DNA from: Endoryza sp044226045
GTDB taxonomy: Bacteria; Bacteroidota; Bacteroidia; Chitinophagales; Chitinophagaceae
NCBI GenBank assembly: GCA_044226045.1
Contig: JBGAHR010000021.1
Span: 1-64,000, forward strand
DNA length: 64,000 bases
Direction of reading: 5' to 3'
Under the pieces are notes generated by a model, which saw only the letters and a program-made list of their open reading frames with translations, did no database searches and was not told where the DNA came from. Made by a program: the position numbers and the translations under genes. Of the stretch, positions 33,904-42,015 are shown in pieces (position 1 is the first letter of the stretch; every line of letters begins with the position of its first letter).

Positions 33904-33912
33904 AAGAGGAGG
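33904..33912 (+). promoter_or_regulatory. Strong Shine-Dalgarno sequence before hsp20
   Basis: AAGAGGAGG, 5 nt before the ATG at 33918. This fixes the start codon and is unusual here, since Bacteroidota ribosomes generally do not use the anti-Shine-Dalgarno sequence and almost no other gene in the window has one. Confidence 0.8.
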
Positions 33913-33917
33913 TTCAT

Positions 33918-34361
33918 ATGTCAACCAACCTGTTAACCAAAAGAGGTCAAATGCTTCCATCCATGATGGATGATTTCTTCAAGCCATGGAACGAGTGGTT
34001 CAACGGCGGAAACTGGATGAAGGAAATAACGGTGCCGGCAGTAAATATCACAGAAGATAAAGATAAGTACATGGTATCCGTGGCAGCTCCTGGAATGAAA
34101 AAGGAAGATTTTAATATAGATATTGATGGAAACATCATGTCTATCAGCAGCCGGAAAGAAGAAAGCAAAGAAGAAAAGGATGCCAGGTATACCCGTAAGG
34201 AATATAATTATTCATCCTTCAGCCGTAGTTTCTCCTTACCGGAAGAAATTAATCTGGCTTCTATTGAAGCAAAGTATGAAGACGGCATACTGAAACTGAT
34301 GCTTCCCAAAAAGGAAGAAGTCAGGAAGCAACAACTTTCAAAGCAAATACCAGTTAAATAA
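33918..34361 (+). CDS. Small heat shock protein, Hsp20/alpha-crystallin family
   Basis: A 147-residue ATP-independent chaperone that holds unfolding proteins. The alpha-crystallin domain (about 38-135) begins VPAVNITEDKDKYMVSVAAPGMKKEDFNIDIDGNIMSISSRKE. It contains FSRSFSLPEEINLASIEAKYEDGILKLMLPKKEE, including the family's G-x-L motif, and ends with a short basic tail. The start at 33918 is set by the strong ribosome-binding site; an earlier in-frame codon is rejected. It has its own tandem-box promoter and a hairpin after the stop, so it is probably a single-gene unit. Confidence 0.95.
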   Translation: MSTNLLTKRGQMLPSMMDDFFKPWNEWFNGGNWMKEITVPAVNITEDKDKYMVSVAAPGMKKEDFNIDIDGNIMSISSRKEESKEEKDARYTRKEYNYSSFSRSFSLPEEINLASIEAKYEDGILKLMLPKKEEVRKQQLSKQIPVK

Positions 34362-34385
34362 GACCTTGTCCCATGTAGTTCAACG

Positions 34386-34409
34386 CCGGTCGCCCTTAGG
34401 GGCGATCGG
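34386..34409 (+). terminator. Hairpin after hsp20, probable terminator
   Basis: CCGGTCGCCC pairs with GGGCGATCGG (one G-T pair), followed only by a short T-rich stretch, so termination may be partial and let some message reach the coiled-coil gene. Confidence 0.55.
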
Positions 34410-34464
34410 TTTGAATAACTTTTCGTACTGTCAAATTGATCTATTAAAATAATCTACCTGATCT

Positions 34465-34845
34465 ATGCGTCACAACAAAATTGATTTTTATCATCACGAA
34501 TTGAATGATTGGAAAAAAAGTCTCGAGTTCTACAAAGACGAAATCAAGGTCCTGGAAACAAGACTGGGAGAAGTCGTTAAGCAGAATACCGGACAAACTG
34601 TATTGAGTGAAAGTGAACATTTCCAAAACCAGTTTATCCTGCAAAAGGAGCAAATCGATTTGCTGAAGCACAACATCAATGAGCAGGATAAGAAGTTTGA
34701 GGAGAAGGCGACTCCGTATGACATGTCTATGAATCAGCCATTACTGTCTGAACAGGAGAAACTCCGTGGACAATTCAGTTCTGCGGAAAAAATTTTCACT
34801 GACACCCGCCAGGAATTCTACCGGTTTGTATCGAAAGTTTTGTGA
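34465..34845 (+). CDS. Small coiled-coil protein of the stress island
   Basis: A 126-residue soluble, strongly helical and charged protein (WKKSLEFYKDEIKVLETRLGEVV, then QKEQIDLLKHNINEQDKKFEEKA) that looks like two antiparallel coiled coils. It has no membrane segment or metal motif. I do not recognise a named family. It stands between hsp20 and the second universal stress gene, about 50 nt before the latter, and may be co-transcribed with it. No TGA-N6-TCA box is seen upstream. Confidence 0.65.
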   Translation: MRHNKIDFYHHELNDWKKSLEFYKDEIKVLETRLGEVVKQNTGQTVLSESEHFQNQFILQKEQIDLLKHNINEQDKKFEEKATPYDMSMNQPLLSEQEKLRGQFSSAEKIFTDTRQEFYRFVSKVL

Positions 34846-34894
34846 TTGTGAATGCCGGGTGATGACCTTAAGTTAATCAACAAAAATATTTTTC

Positions 34895-35716
34895 ATGAAA
34901 AAGATATTGCTGGCCTTTGACGGAATAAATTTTTCGGAAGGCGCTTTTGAGTTCGCCCGGAAAATGAACGAATCGGAGAGAATACTGTTAACAGGTGTTT
35001 TTCTGCCGCAGGTCGACTATTCAAGTCTTTGGAGTTATTCGGTATCTCATTCCGAAGGACCTTTGTTTATACCCTTAGTGGAAGCGGCAGACGAAGTAAA
35101 GATCAGGAAAAACATCAAGCGGTTTGAAGAGCTGTGCGTAAAGAATGGAATCGAGTTCAGGGTTCACAAAGACTTCATGGATTTCGCGTTGCCCGAGCTA
35201 AGGAAAGAGACCCGATTTGCCGACCTGGTTGTTTTGGGAAGTGAAAGTTTTTATGAAAACCTGGGAGTCGCCGAGCCGAATGAATACCTGAAAGATGCGC
35301 TCCATGCTGCCGAATGCCCGGTGATGGTGGTTCCGGAACACTTTACTTTTCCGCAAACCAATATCCTGGCTTACGACGGATCTGAATCTTCGGTTTACGC
35401 AATAAAGCAGTTCTGTTACCTGTTTCCGGAATGGTGCGACCATAAGACCATCCTCGTGAATGTGGAGAGAAAAGGGAATATGCCTTACCAGGACTATATA
35501 GAGGAATTGGCCGCCCGGCATTTCAAGGAATTGAATCTGCTGGAATTGCACATCGACCCGAAAAAATATTTCTCTGTGTGGATGAAGGAAAAGAAAAGCG
35601 CTGTGCTCATAAGCGGAGCATATAGTAAGTCTTCGCTGGCGCAGTTATTTCATAAGAGCTTTGTGTCCGAAATCATCAAGGAACACAAACTGCCCGTTTT
35701 CATCGCACACAAATAG
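34895..35716 (+). CDS. Universal stress protein, two Usp domains (second copy)
   Basis: A 273-residue two-domain universal stress protein, a paralogue of the one at 31787: MKKILLAFDGINFSEGAFEFA at the start, ADLVVLGSESFYE and CPVMVVPEHF in the first half, NILAYDGSESSVYAIKQFC opening the second half and SAVLISGAYSKSSLAQLFHKSF near the end. As in the first copy the classical ATP loop is altered. The start lies directly behind TATTTTTC, a near -7 element. It has no tandem box at the standard distance, so it may be driven with the coiled-coil gene. A strong terminator follows. Confidence 0.9.
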   Translation: MKKILLAFDGINFSEGAFEFARKMNESERILLTGVFLPQVDYSSLWSYSVSHSEGPLFIPLVEAADEVKIRKNIKRFEELCVKNGIEFRVHKDFMDFALPELRKETRFADLVVLGSESFYENLGVAEPNEYLKDALHAAECPVMVVPEHFTFPQTNILAYDGSESSVYAIKQFCYLFPEWCDHKTILVNVERKGNMPYQDYIEELAARHFKELNLLELHIDPKKYFSVWMKEKKSAVLISGAYSKSSLAQLFHKSFVSEIIKEHKLPVFIAHK

Positions 35717-35743
35717 GTTTTGGTCATTTGTTGTTTTTTCTCG

Positions 35744-35776
35744 AGGGGTGGATTTCGTTTCCACCCTTCTTTTTTG
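35744..35776 (+). terminator. Rho-independent terminator after the second Usp gene
   Basis: AGGGGTGGA pairs with TCCACCCTT around a 7-nt loop, followed by CTTTTTT. It isolates the OsmC promoter that starts 9 nt later. Confidence 0.88.
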
Positions 35777-35784
35777 GGTGAATG

Positions 35785-35827
35785 TGACCTTGCTCACGGT
35801 TTGCCAAATGACAAGAGTATAGATTTG
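35785..35827 (+). promoter_or_regulatory. Single Crp-type box and -7 element, osmC-like promoter
   Basis: TGTGA-CCTTGC-TCACG (core TGA-N6-TCA at 35785-35796) is nine of ten to the classical CRP half-sites. After 23 bp lies TAGATTTG (35820-35827), an exact TAnnTTTG. No second box upstream, where the terminator sits. Confidence 0.75.
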
Positions 35828-35861
35828 TATGGAAAGTATTTTTCAGCATAAAAAAATCGAA

Positions 35862-36335
35862 ATGGAAACAGTAAAAGTAACTCCCAAAAAAAGTACCCGT
35901 TATGAGTTTAATGTAGCGCTTAACTGGATCGAAAACCATACCGGCAGTTTATCGACTGGTGATACAACCAATCTCATTAAAGTGGCCACTCCAACCGAAT
36001 TCGGCGGCGAAGGAAAAGAATGGAGCCCGGAAACTCTTTTTCTCGCATCAGTAAATAGTTGTTTCATGTCGACATTCCTGGTATTTGCGAAGAAGTTTGG
36101 ACTGTCATTTTCAGGAATTTCCTGCGAAACTGTGGGTGCGGTGGAAATGGTAGACGGTCATTTTGAATTTACCACAGTGGATGTATTTCCCAAAATTCGG
36201 GTCAACTCCATTGAAATGGCCGATAAAGTGCAGCTGGCCCTCGAGAAAACAGAGAAGTATTGCCTGGTGTCCAATTCACTCAAATCCAAAGTGAGTTACC
36301 ACGGTGAATGGGAGCTGATCAATCAACCTGCTTGA
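35862..36335 (+). CDS. OsmC-family peroxide-reducing/stress protein
   Basis: A 157-residue protein when started at 35862. An in-frame ATG at 35829 lies at or before the predicted transcription start, so it is unlikely to be used. The OsmC/Ohr fold is clear: FNVALNWIENHTGSL, then EFGGEGKEWSPETLFLASVNSCFMSTFLVFAKKFGL with the first redox Cys, then KTEKYCLVSNSLKSKVSYHGEWEL with the second. Such proteins reduce organic peroxides. Its promoter has a Crp-like box at the same distance as the island's other promoters. The stop codon overlaps the first box of the next promoter. Confidence 0.9.
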   Translation: METVKVTPKKSTRYEFNVALNWIENHTGSLSTGDTTNLIKVATPTEFGGEGKEWSPETLFLASVNSCFMSTFLVFAKKFGLSFSGISCETVGAVEMVDGHFEFTTVDVFPKIRVNSIEMADKVQLALEKTEKYCLVSNSLKSKVSYHGEWELINQPA

Positions 36336-36398
36336 GTACAATCAAACAGCTGATTGATGACCGTCAGGTATTACCGATCCTCATAAGCCGTAACTTTG
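36333..36398 (+). promoter_or_regulatory. Tandem Crp/Fnr-type boxes and -7 element, ytxH-like gene
   Basis: Box 1 TGA-GTACAA-TCA (36333-36344; extended TTGAGTACAATCAA), box 2 TGA-TGACCG-TCA (36355-36366), starts 22 bp apart, then 24 bp to TAACTTTG (36391-36398), an exact TAnnTTTG. Confidence 0.85.
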
Positions 36399-36403
36399 AA
36401 ACT

Positions 36404-36452
36404 GCAAACCGCAAACCGCAAACCGCAAACCGCAAACAGTAAACCGCAAACC
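36404..36452 (+). repeat. Repeat island R3: seven GCAAACC heptamers in the ytxH leader
   Basis: Seven exact 7-nt units: GCAAACC x4, GCAAACA, GTAAACC, GCAAACC. They start about where transcription should begin (near 36403), so the whole array would lie in the 5' leader. The unit is the reverse complement of the R1 heptamer and lacks self-complementarity, so it should stay unstructured. Confidence 0.88.
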
Positions 36453-36467
36453 AATAAACATCAATCA

Positions 36468-36692
36468 ATGAACCGAAATCTGAAAGTATTACTTGCCTTC
36501 GCGGCGGGTGCCATTGCCGGGGTAGTGGCAGGGGTGTTGCTGGCTCCGGCAAAAGGTTCCGATACCCGTAAAGGGTTGGCCGAAAAAGGTAAAAAGTTTG
36601 CAGATAAAGTTAGAGAACAGGGTGAAAAATGGAAAGCTCGTGCCAATGGTGGTGAGCCTGCCTTTTCCCAGAATGATGAAAATATTGATTGA
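36468..36692 (+). CDS. YtxH-domain small membrane protein
   Basis: A 74-residue protein with the YtxH pattern: a short basic N terminus, one glycine- and alanine-rich membrane helix (VLLAFAAGAIAGVVAGVLLAPAKGSDTRKGL) and a basic amphipathic tail (KGKKFADKVREQGEKWKAR). Gram-positive relatives are general-stress proteins; the molecular role is unknown. The start at 36468 avoids reading the heptamer leader as protein. Regulated by tandem boxes as judged from the promoter. Confidence 0.85.
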   Translation: MNRNLKVLLAFAAGAIAGVVAGVLLAPAKGSDTRKGLAEKGKKFADKVREQGEKWKARANGGEPAFSQNDENID

Positions 36693-36766
36693 TCCGTACG
36701 AACTTAAGTAATGCCAACTATGCCGTCCGCATAGCCCTTTCGGCCAGCTACTGTCTGGTCAACTTA

Positions 36767-36795
36767 CCCCGCTACCTGAGTGGCGGGGTTTTTTT
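36767..36795 (+). terminator. Rho-independent terminator after the ytxH-like gene
   Basis: CCCCGC pairs with GCGGGG (with inner pairing), followed by seven T. It lies just before the L,D-transpeptidase start, which must therefore use a promoter within or after it or rely on read-through. Confidence 0.88.
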
Positions 36796-36806
36796 ATTGC
36801 TTCGAC

Positions 36807-38342
36807 ATGAATAGAAGACTGATTTTTTGCAACCTGTTATTGATGACCTTTTATGCTTTGAAAGGACAATCGCTTCCCGGTGAGCTTATGGAGGAAATTT
36901 CCAGGCCGGCATACAAATCATTCGCAGCTGATATGAAGGCATTTTATGAAACAGTGAACAGAAAAACCGGCTGGTATTTTTCAGGAGGCATCAGGGATCA
37001 ATGGACTTACCTGTTGCAGCATGCTGAAGACTGGGGTCTCGAAGGCGCAGTGGCTAAGCCGGAACAATACAATCTTCCTATTTCTAAAGCAGACACCGTA
37101 CGCCAGGAAGTCAGCGTTCTCCGGGACTTGTTACGGTTTTATAAGGGGTTTAAATTCGGATCAGCACCAGATTTCGGTTATGATGGAGTGTTATATGAGC
37201 CCGACCCCGGAAAACCCGGACAAGAACTGGCGCTCGCTATTAACATACAGCAACTGGATACCTGGGTAACATCACAGGAATGTTCTTCGCGCGAATACCT
37301 GGCCGTTAAGGAAGAACTGCGTTTACTCTTGTCCCGCGTTCGGGATACTCTTTACCGCGGTGGAATAAAACTCAGTAAACTGAAGGTGAATGCCCATGAT
37401 CCGGCCTATCGGCAGCAGCTATGGAACTACGGGTTGATAGACAGCCCGCAGCTCGTTATGGATAGCGCCCGACTTCAAATCACACTGTCGCAGTGGCAGC
37501 AACTTTTTTATTTTCCTCCTTTAAAAATGGCGGAGATAGGCCTTCTGCGTGAGATGAGAGTGCCGGTTACAGACAGGATAAAGGAACTCGGCATCACCCT
37601 GCGCTATCTTCGCTGGCTCGATGGGTTCAGAAAAGCAAACAGCGAATGGATTGTTGTTAACATACCCTCTGCTTCACTACGGTATTACAGACAGGATACA
37701 GTCATGTTGTATTCAAAAGTAGTGGTGGGTAAACGAAAGACCCGAACACCCCAGTTGTTCAGTAAGGTGAGTGATATCGTCATGTATCCCTACTGGATGG
37801 TGCCAAACAAGATCGCAGTTCAGGAACTTTTGCCATTGATTCGCAAAAATCCCTCTTACCTCGATGCCAATAATTTTCAGGTGCTGGATCGGAGTGGACG
37901 GGTAGTTGATCCGTCGGCCATTCATTGGGGGTCATTGGGCCCGGGTAATTTCCCCTACACCTTGCGACAGTCGACAGGATGTGATAATTCGCTTGGAATC
38001 GTAAAGATCCAGTTTTATAGTGCATATGATGTGTACCTTCATGATACGCCTTACCGGGCTTTCTTTTCTTTCTATAAAAGATTCTACAGTCACGGATGTA
38101 TAAGGGTCGAAAAAGCCATTGAACTGGCCGGGTTGTTGTTGAAAGACCGGAAGGACAAAATGGATTCTCTCATCGCACATGCCGATCCCCTTGATCAGAA
38201 GCCGTATCCGATTGCCCTTGCCAGGAAAGTACCCGTGATGGTTATATACCAGACAGCATGGCTGGATGAAAGAAACCAGGTTCATTTCTATGGCGATATA
38301 TATGATAAGTTTCGGTTTGCAGCGAACAGGCTGCCTGATTGA
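36807..38342 (+). CDS. L,D-transpeptidase (YkuD/YcbB-like)
   Basis: A 511-residue exported enzyme (signal peptide MNRRLIFCNLLLMTFYALKG). The long N-terminal part (about 30-300) matches the scaffold and peptidoglycan-binding-like region of LdtD/YcbB. The catalytic YkuD domain (about 300-470) has IVVNIPSASLRYYRQD, VVVGKRKTRTPQLFSKVSDIVMYPYWMVP and the active site SHGCIRVEKAIEL with Cys near 431 and a His before it (DVYLHDTPYRAFF). It makes 3-3 cross-links in peptidoglycan, a change often used under stress or in non-growing cells. The start at 36807 is preferred to one inside the terminator. Confidence 0.9.
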   Translation: MNRRLIFCNLLLMTFYALKGQSLPGELMEEISRPAYKSFAADMKAFYETVNRKTGWYFSGGIRDQWTYLLQHAEDWGLEGAVAKPEQYNLPISKADTVRQEVSVLRDLLRFYKGFKFGSAPDFGYDGVLYEPDPGKPGQELALAINIQQLDTWVTSQECSSREYLAVKEELRLLLSRVRDTLYRGGIKLSKLKVNAHDPAYRQQLWNYGLIDSPQLVMDSARLQITLSQWQQLFYFPPLKMAEIGLLREMRVPVTDRIKELGITLRYLRWLDGFRKANSEWIVVNIPSASLRYYRQDTVMLYSKVVVGKRKTRTPQLFSKVSDIVMYPYWMVPNKIAVQELLPLIRKNPSYLDANNFQVLDRSGRVVDPSAIHWGSLGPGNFPYTLRQSTGCDNSLGIVKIQFYSAYDVYLHDTPYRAFFSFYKRFYSHGCIRVEKAIELAGLLLKDRKDKMDSLIAHADPLDQKPYPIALARKVPVMVIYQTAWLDERNQVHFYGDIYDKFRFAANRLPD

Positions 38343-38377
38343 TTCCTGTTGAAGGAATAAAAAATCAAGTGGGAAAA

Positions 38378-38420
38378 TGACCTCTGTCATGGCGGGTCGC
38401 ATCCGTTCATGGTAGCTTGC
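38378..38420 (+). promoter_or_regulatory. Crp/Fnr-type box and weak -7 element, PEP synthase promoter
   Basis: TGA-CCTCTG-TCA (38378-38389), flanked to give ATGAC-N4-GTCAT. After 23 bp lies TAGCTTGC (38413-38420), a partial TAnnTTTG. Upstream at the 22-bp offset only a right half TCA (38365-38367) is present. Confidence 0.55.
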
Positions 38421-38439
38421 TACCCTCAATTCATCGTGT

Positions 38440-40827
38440 ATGAAATATATACGCAGGTTTACGGAAGTTGGCATCCAGGATGTTGGCGAAGTGGGGGGCA
38501 AAAATGCATCCCTCGGCGAAATGACAAAGACACTCACGTCGAAGGGCATCCGGGTACCTCCCGGTTTTGCCACTACGGCAGAGGCTTTCTGGTTATTCCT
38601 GGATCAAAATATGATAAGGTCAACGTTACAGGACCTGATGTCAACACTCGATCGAACACTATACGGCAACCTGCATGCCATTGGCCAGGCTGCACGTGAG
38701 TTGATAATGAAAGCTGAATTACCTGATGAACTGGCAAACGAAATAACCGATGGCTACCGGCAGTTGTCGGGCGCATCGGAGCTGGAAGTTGCCGTACGCA
38801 GCAGCGCCACCGCAGAAGATTTGCCCGAAGCCAGTTTCGCCGGTCAGCATGAAAGTTATTTGGATATTAAAGGCGTTGCCTCAGTGCTCGAGGCCGTAAA
38901 AAAATGTTACGCGTCTTTGTATACCGATCGGGCGATCAAGTACCGGGAAGACAATGGCTTTGATCATAGCAAGATAGCCTTGTCCGTTGGTATCCAGAAA
39001 ATGGTTCGATCAGACCTGGCTGGCTCCGGAGTGATCTTTACCCTTGAACCGGAGTCCGGTTTCAGGGACATCGTTCATATCGCTGCCGTATGGGGTTTAG
39101 GAGAAAATATTGTGCAGGGTACCGTTACACCAGATGAGTTCCTGGTATTTAAACCCACACTCCGTAAAATCAAGAACGCGATCGTTCAAAAGAAACTGGG
39201 AGAAAAGGAGAAGACGATGATCTATAACACTGAAGGAGAGGCCCTGGTCAAAAATATTGAAACACCTGCGGAAAAGAGAGAACAGTTTGTTCTGAACGAT
39301 TCTGAGATCAGTCAATTGGCCGGTTGGGCCGTCACGATAGAGGATCATTATCAAAAACCCATGGATATTGAATGGGCTAAGGATGGCGTAGATGGAAACT
39401 TATATATCATTCAGGCCAGGCCGGAAACCGTTCATTCAAGAAAAGATCCATACCTGGTCACTCAGTATCAATTAAAAGGAAAAGCCGAAGTGATCAGCAG
39501 TGGTCAGGCCGTTGGAGACAAAGTTGTTACCGGTATTGCAAGAATACTTCAATCTCCCGCTGAAATTGATTCGTTGAAGCCAGGGGAAATTTTAATAACC
39601 GATCTGACAAGTCCTGACTGGGATCCCATTCTCAAAAAGGCCTCCGCCATTATTACCAATAAGGGAGGCAGAACCAGTCATGCTTCCATTGTTGCAAGAG
39701 AATTGGGAGTGCCGGCTATCGTAGGTTGCGGACAGGCTACACAGACTGTTCAGGATGGCGAATGGATAACCGTGTCTTGTTGTGAAGGAAAGATCGGAAA
39801 AGTATATCGTGGAAAAATGGAGGTGGAAGAAACTGTCCGGAATTTCCGGCAGGTGACCATGCCGGCGGAAGTAGCCCCCATGCTGATAGTCGGCGATCCC
39901 GATCAGGCATTTCGTTTTTCATTTTATCCGAATAAGGGTGTTGGATTGATGCGAATGGAATTCATCATCATGCATTATGTGCAGGTACACCCAATGGCGC
40001 TTGTGGAGTTCGATCACATTTCCGATCAGTCCGTGAGAACAAAAATTGAAAGCATCACCCACCATTATCCTGACAAGAGATTGTATTTTGTAGATAAGTT
40101 ATCACAGGGAATCGCCACTATCGCGGCAGCATTTTATCCAAAAGAGGTGATTGTGCGCATGAGTGATTTTAAAACCAACGAATATGCCAACCTGTTAGGA
40201 GGAAAATTGTTTGAGCCCGGGGAAGAAAACCCGATGATCGGATTCCGCGGCGCCTCCCGGTATTATAATCCCGCCTATCAACCCGGCTTCGAACTGGAAT
40301 GCCAGGCGATCAGAAGAGTGAGAAATGACATGGGGCTGACCAACGTAAAAGTAATGATACCGTTTTGCCGGACACCGGAAGAAGCCCGGAAAGTGCTGAA
40401 AGTAATGAAAGACGCTGGTTTGGACAGAACCACTGATCATAGCCTGGAATGTTATATGATGACCGAGATACCCAGTAATGTATTGCAGGCGGAAGAATTT
40501 GCCGATCTTTTCGATGGATTTTCCATTGGCTCCAATGACCTCACTCAACTGACACTGGGAATTGACCGGGATTCCGCTCTCGTAGCGGACCTGTTTGATG
40601 AACGAAATGCATCCGTGAAGGAATTGATCGCCATGGTCATTCAAACTGCGCGAGAACGGAGAAAGAAAATCGGTTTGTGCGGACAGGCGCCGAGCGATCT
40701 GCCAGAATTCGCTCAATTTCTGGTACAGAAAGGGATCAACAGTATTTCATTCAATGCAGACGCAGTACTGAAGGGAATTGAAAACATCGTATTGGCCGAA
40801 AGGAAAAACACCACTCAAATTATCTAG
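38440..40827 (+). CDS. ppsA: Phosphoenolpyruvate synthase
   Basis: A 795-residue PEP-utilising enzyme: N-terminal nucleotide-binding domain (FTEVGIQDVGEVGGKNASLGEM, then AVRSSATAEDLPEASFAGQHESYL), mobile phosphohistidine domain with His near 414 (TNKGGRTSHASIVARELGVPAIVGC), and C-terminal TIM barrel ending GLCGQAPSDLPEFAQFLV and the Cys of the pyruvate site. Length fits PEP synthase (pyruvate, water dikinase) rather than pyruvate phosphate dikinase. It turns pyruvate and ATP into PEP. It is 5 nt ahead of the D-lactate dehydrogenase gene, so the two share a message and pyruvate. A Crp/Fnr-type box lies upstream. Confidence 0.95.
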   Translation: MKYIRRFTEVGIQDVGEVGGKNASLGEMTKTLTSKGIRVPPGFATTAEAFWLFLDQNMIRSTLQDLMSTLDRTLYGNLHAIGQAARELIMKAELPDELANEITDGYRQLSGASELEVAVRSSATAEDLPEASFAGQHESYLDIKGVASVLEAVKKCYASLYTDRAIKYREDNGFDHSKIALSVGIQKMVRSDLAGSGVIFTLEPESGFRDIVHIAAVWGLGENIVQGTVTPDEFLVFKPTLRKIKNAIVQKKLGEKEKTMIYNTEGEALVKNIETPAEKREQFVLNDSEISQLAGWAVTIEDHYQKPMDIEWAKDGVDGNLYIIQARPETVHSRKDPYLVTQYQLKGKAEVISSGQAVGDKVVTGIARILQSPAEIDSLKPGEILITDLTSPDWDPILKKASAIITNKGGRTSHASIVARELGVPAIVGCGQATQTVQDGEWITVSCCEGKIGKVYRGKMEVEETVRNFRQVTMPAEVAPMLIVGDPDQAFRFSFYPNKGVGLMRMEFIIMHYVQVHPMALVEFDHISDQSVRTKIESITHHYPDKRLYFVDKLSQGIATIAAAFYPKEVIVRMSDFKTNEYANLLGGKLFEPGEENPMIGFRGASRYYNPAYQPGFELECQAIRRVRNDMGLTNVKVMIPFCRTPEEARKVLKVMKDAGLDRTTDHSLECYMMTEIPSNVLQAEEFADLFDGFSIGSNDLTQLTLGIDRDSALVADLFDERNASVKELIAMVIQTARERRKKIGLCGQAPSDLPEFAQFLVQKGINSISFNADAVLKGIENIVLAERKNTTQII

Positions 40828-40832
40828 CAATT

Positions 40833-41849
40833 ATGAAATGTCTCCTGTATAGTGTAAAACCCTTTGAGCTGCCATATCTCAATAAGGCGAATCAGTATGG
40901 ACACAGCACGGAATACTATTCAAAGCCATTGAACGCTGAATCAGCTTTGTTGGCGAAAGGATATGATTGTGTTTCCATATTTACCGGCGATGATGCCTCA
41001 GCTCCTGTATTGGAGATACTGGCCTCCCTCGGCATCCGTTACCTGGCAACAAGAGCAGCAGGCTATGATAATATTGATATCAAGGCTGCCAGTCGGTTGG
41101 GGATCAGGGTAGCCAATGTTCCGGCCTATTCACCTTATGCCATTGCCGAACAGGCAGTAGGGATGATGTTAGCGCTTAACCGAAAACTCATTCGGGCAAA
41201 CAGCCAGGTGAAAGAGCATGATTTCAGGGTGGATGAATTGATCGGATTTGATATGCACAATAAAACGGTTGGCATAATAGGCACCGGCCGAATCGGCCAG
41301 GTATGTGCCCGTATTTTGCATGGCTTCGGTTGCCGCTTGCTGGCCTATGATATCGAACCGCAGCATGATCTCGAAGAACAGTTTAATCTCCGGTATGCCA
41401 GTTTATCAACTGTATTGAGTAAATCAGATATTATTACGCTCCACTTGCCGCTGAATGATAAGACCAGGCACCTGATCAATGCGGAAGCGATTCATCAGAT
41501 GGTTCCGGGAGTAATGATCATCAATACTTCCCGCGGCCCGGTGGTGGACACAGAAGCCATTCTACAGGGAATTCGTTCAGGACAGATCGGCTATTTCGGA
41601 ATGGATGTATATGAGAAAGAAAAAGGAGTTTTCTTTTATGACCACCGCGGTCAGTCATTGAATGACCCATGGCTCGATGAATTACTCGCGCTTCCTAACG
41701 TACTGGTTACTCCGCACCAGGCATTTGCTACTGATGAAGCCATTAAGAACATCTGCGACACTACTTTCGAATCGATACAGGCCTGGTCTGACGGAAGGTC
41801 TTCCGGTTTTGAGCTGACCAGCCAGGCTGTACCTGCAGGTCATCATTGA
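40833..41849 (+). CDS. ldhA: D-lactate dehydrogenase-like 2-hydroxyacid dehydrogenase
   Basis: A 338-residue NAD-dependent D-2-hydroxyacid dehydrogenase. The Rossmann motif is VGIIGTGRIGQVCARILHGFG (about 146-166). Catalytic residues are Arg in INTSRGPVVDTEAI, Glu in MDVYEKEKGVFF and His in LVTPHQAFAT; AYSPYAIAEQAVGMMLALNRK before the NAD domain and the DVYE-KE-FF segment are typical of LdhA rather than of glyoxylate or phosphoglycerate dehydrogenases. It would reduce pyruvate to D-lactate and regenerate NAD+ when respiration is limited. Co-transcribed with PEP synthase. Confidence 0.9.
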   Translation: MKCLLYSVKPFELPYLNKANQYGHSTEYYSKPLNAESALLAKGYDCVSIFTGDDASAPVLEILASLGIRYLATRAAGYDNIDIKAASRLGIRVANVPAYSPYAIAEQAVGMMLALNRKLIRANSQVKEHDFRVDELIGFDMHNKTVGIIGTGRIGQVCARILHGFGCRLLAYDIEPQHDLEEQFNLRYASLSTVLSKSDIITLHLPLNDKTRHLINAEAIHQMVPGVMIINTSRGPVVDTEAILQGIRSGQIGYFGMDVYEKEKGVFFYDHRGQSLNDPWLDELLALPNVLVTPHQAFATDEAIKNICDTTFESIQAWSDGRSSGFELTSQAVPAGHH

Positions 41850-41857
41850 ACGAACTT

Positions 41858-41869
41858 TGATAACAGTCA
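41858..41869 (+). promoter_or_regulatory. Isolated TGA-N6-TCA box upstream of the DUF4907 gene
   Basis: TGA-TAACAG-TCA, eleven of twelve to the box at 32665. No clear -7 element is found at the standard distance (TAGTATGA only), and no second box 22 bp upstream, so activity here is uncertain. Confidence 0.4.
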
Positions 41870-42015
41870 TTATCTGCCCTAATCATCATCAGTAGTATGA
41901 AGGCCATCAGGAACTATTTTTAACTATTCCTTCTCGAAGCGAATCCGCAGCCCGAATCCCAATGTTCCTTTCTGGTCCGTTTACCTTTTTTCGGTCACTT
42001 TTTATTTAGAACAGC

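Noticed and set aside
34846..34894. Tandem-box promoter for the second universal stress gene
   Set aside because: TGATGACCTTAAGTTA resembles a half box but no TGA-N6-TCA lies at the standard distance from TATTTTTC.
41897..41923. Tiny ATG frame after the isolated box at 41858
   Set aside because: Eight codons only, without a ribosome-binding site or conservation that can be judged.
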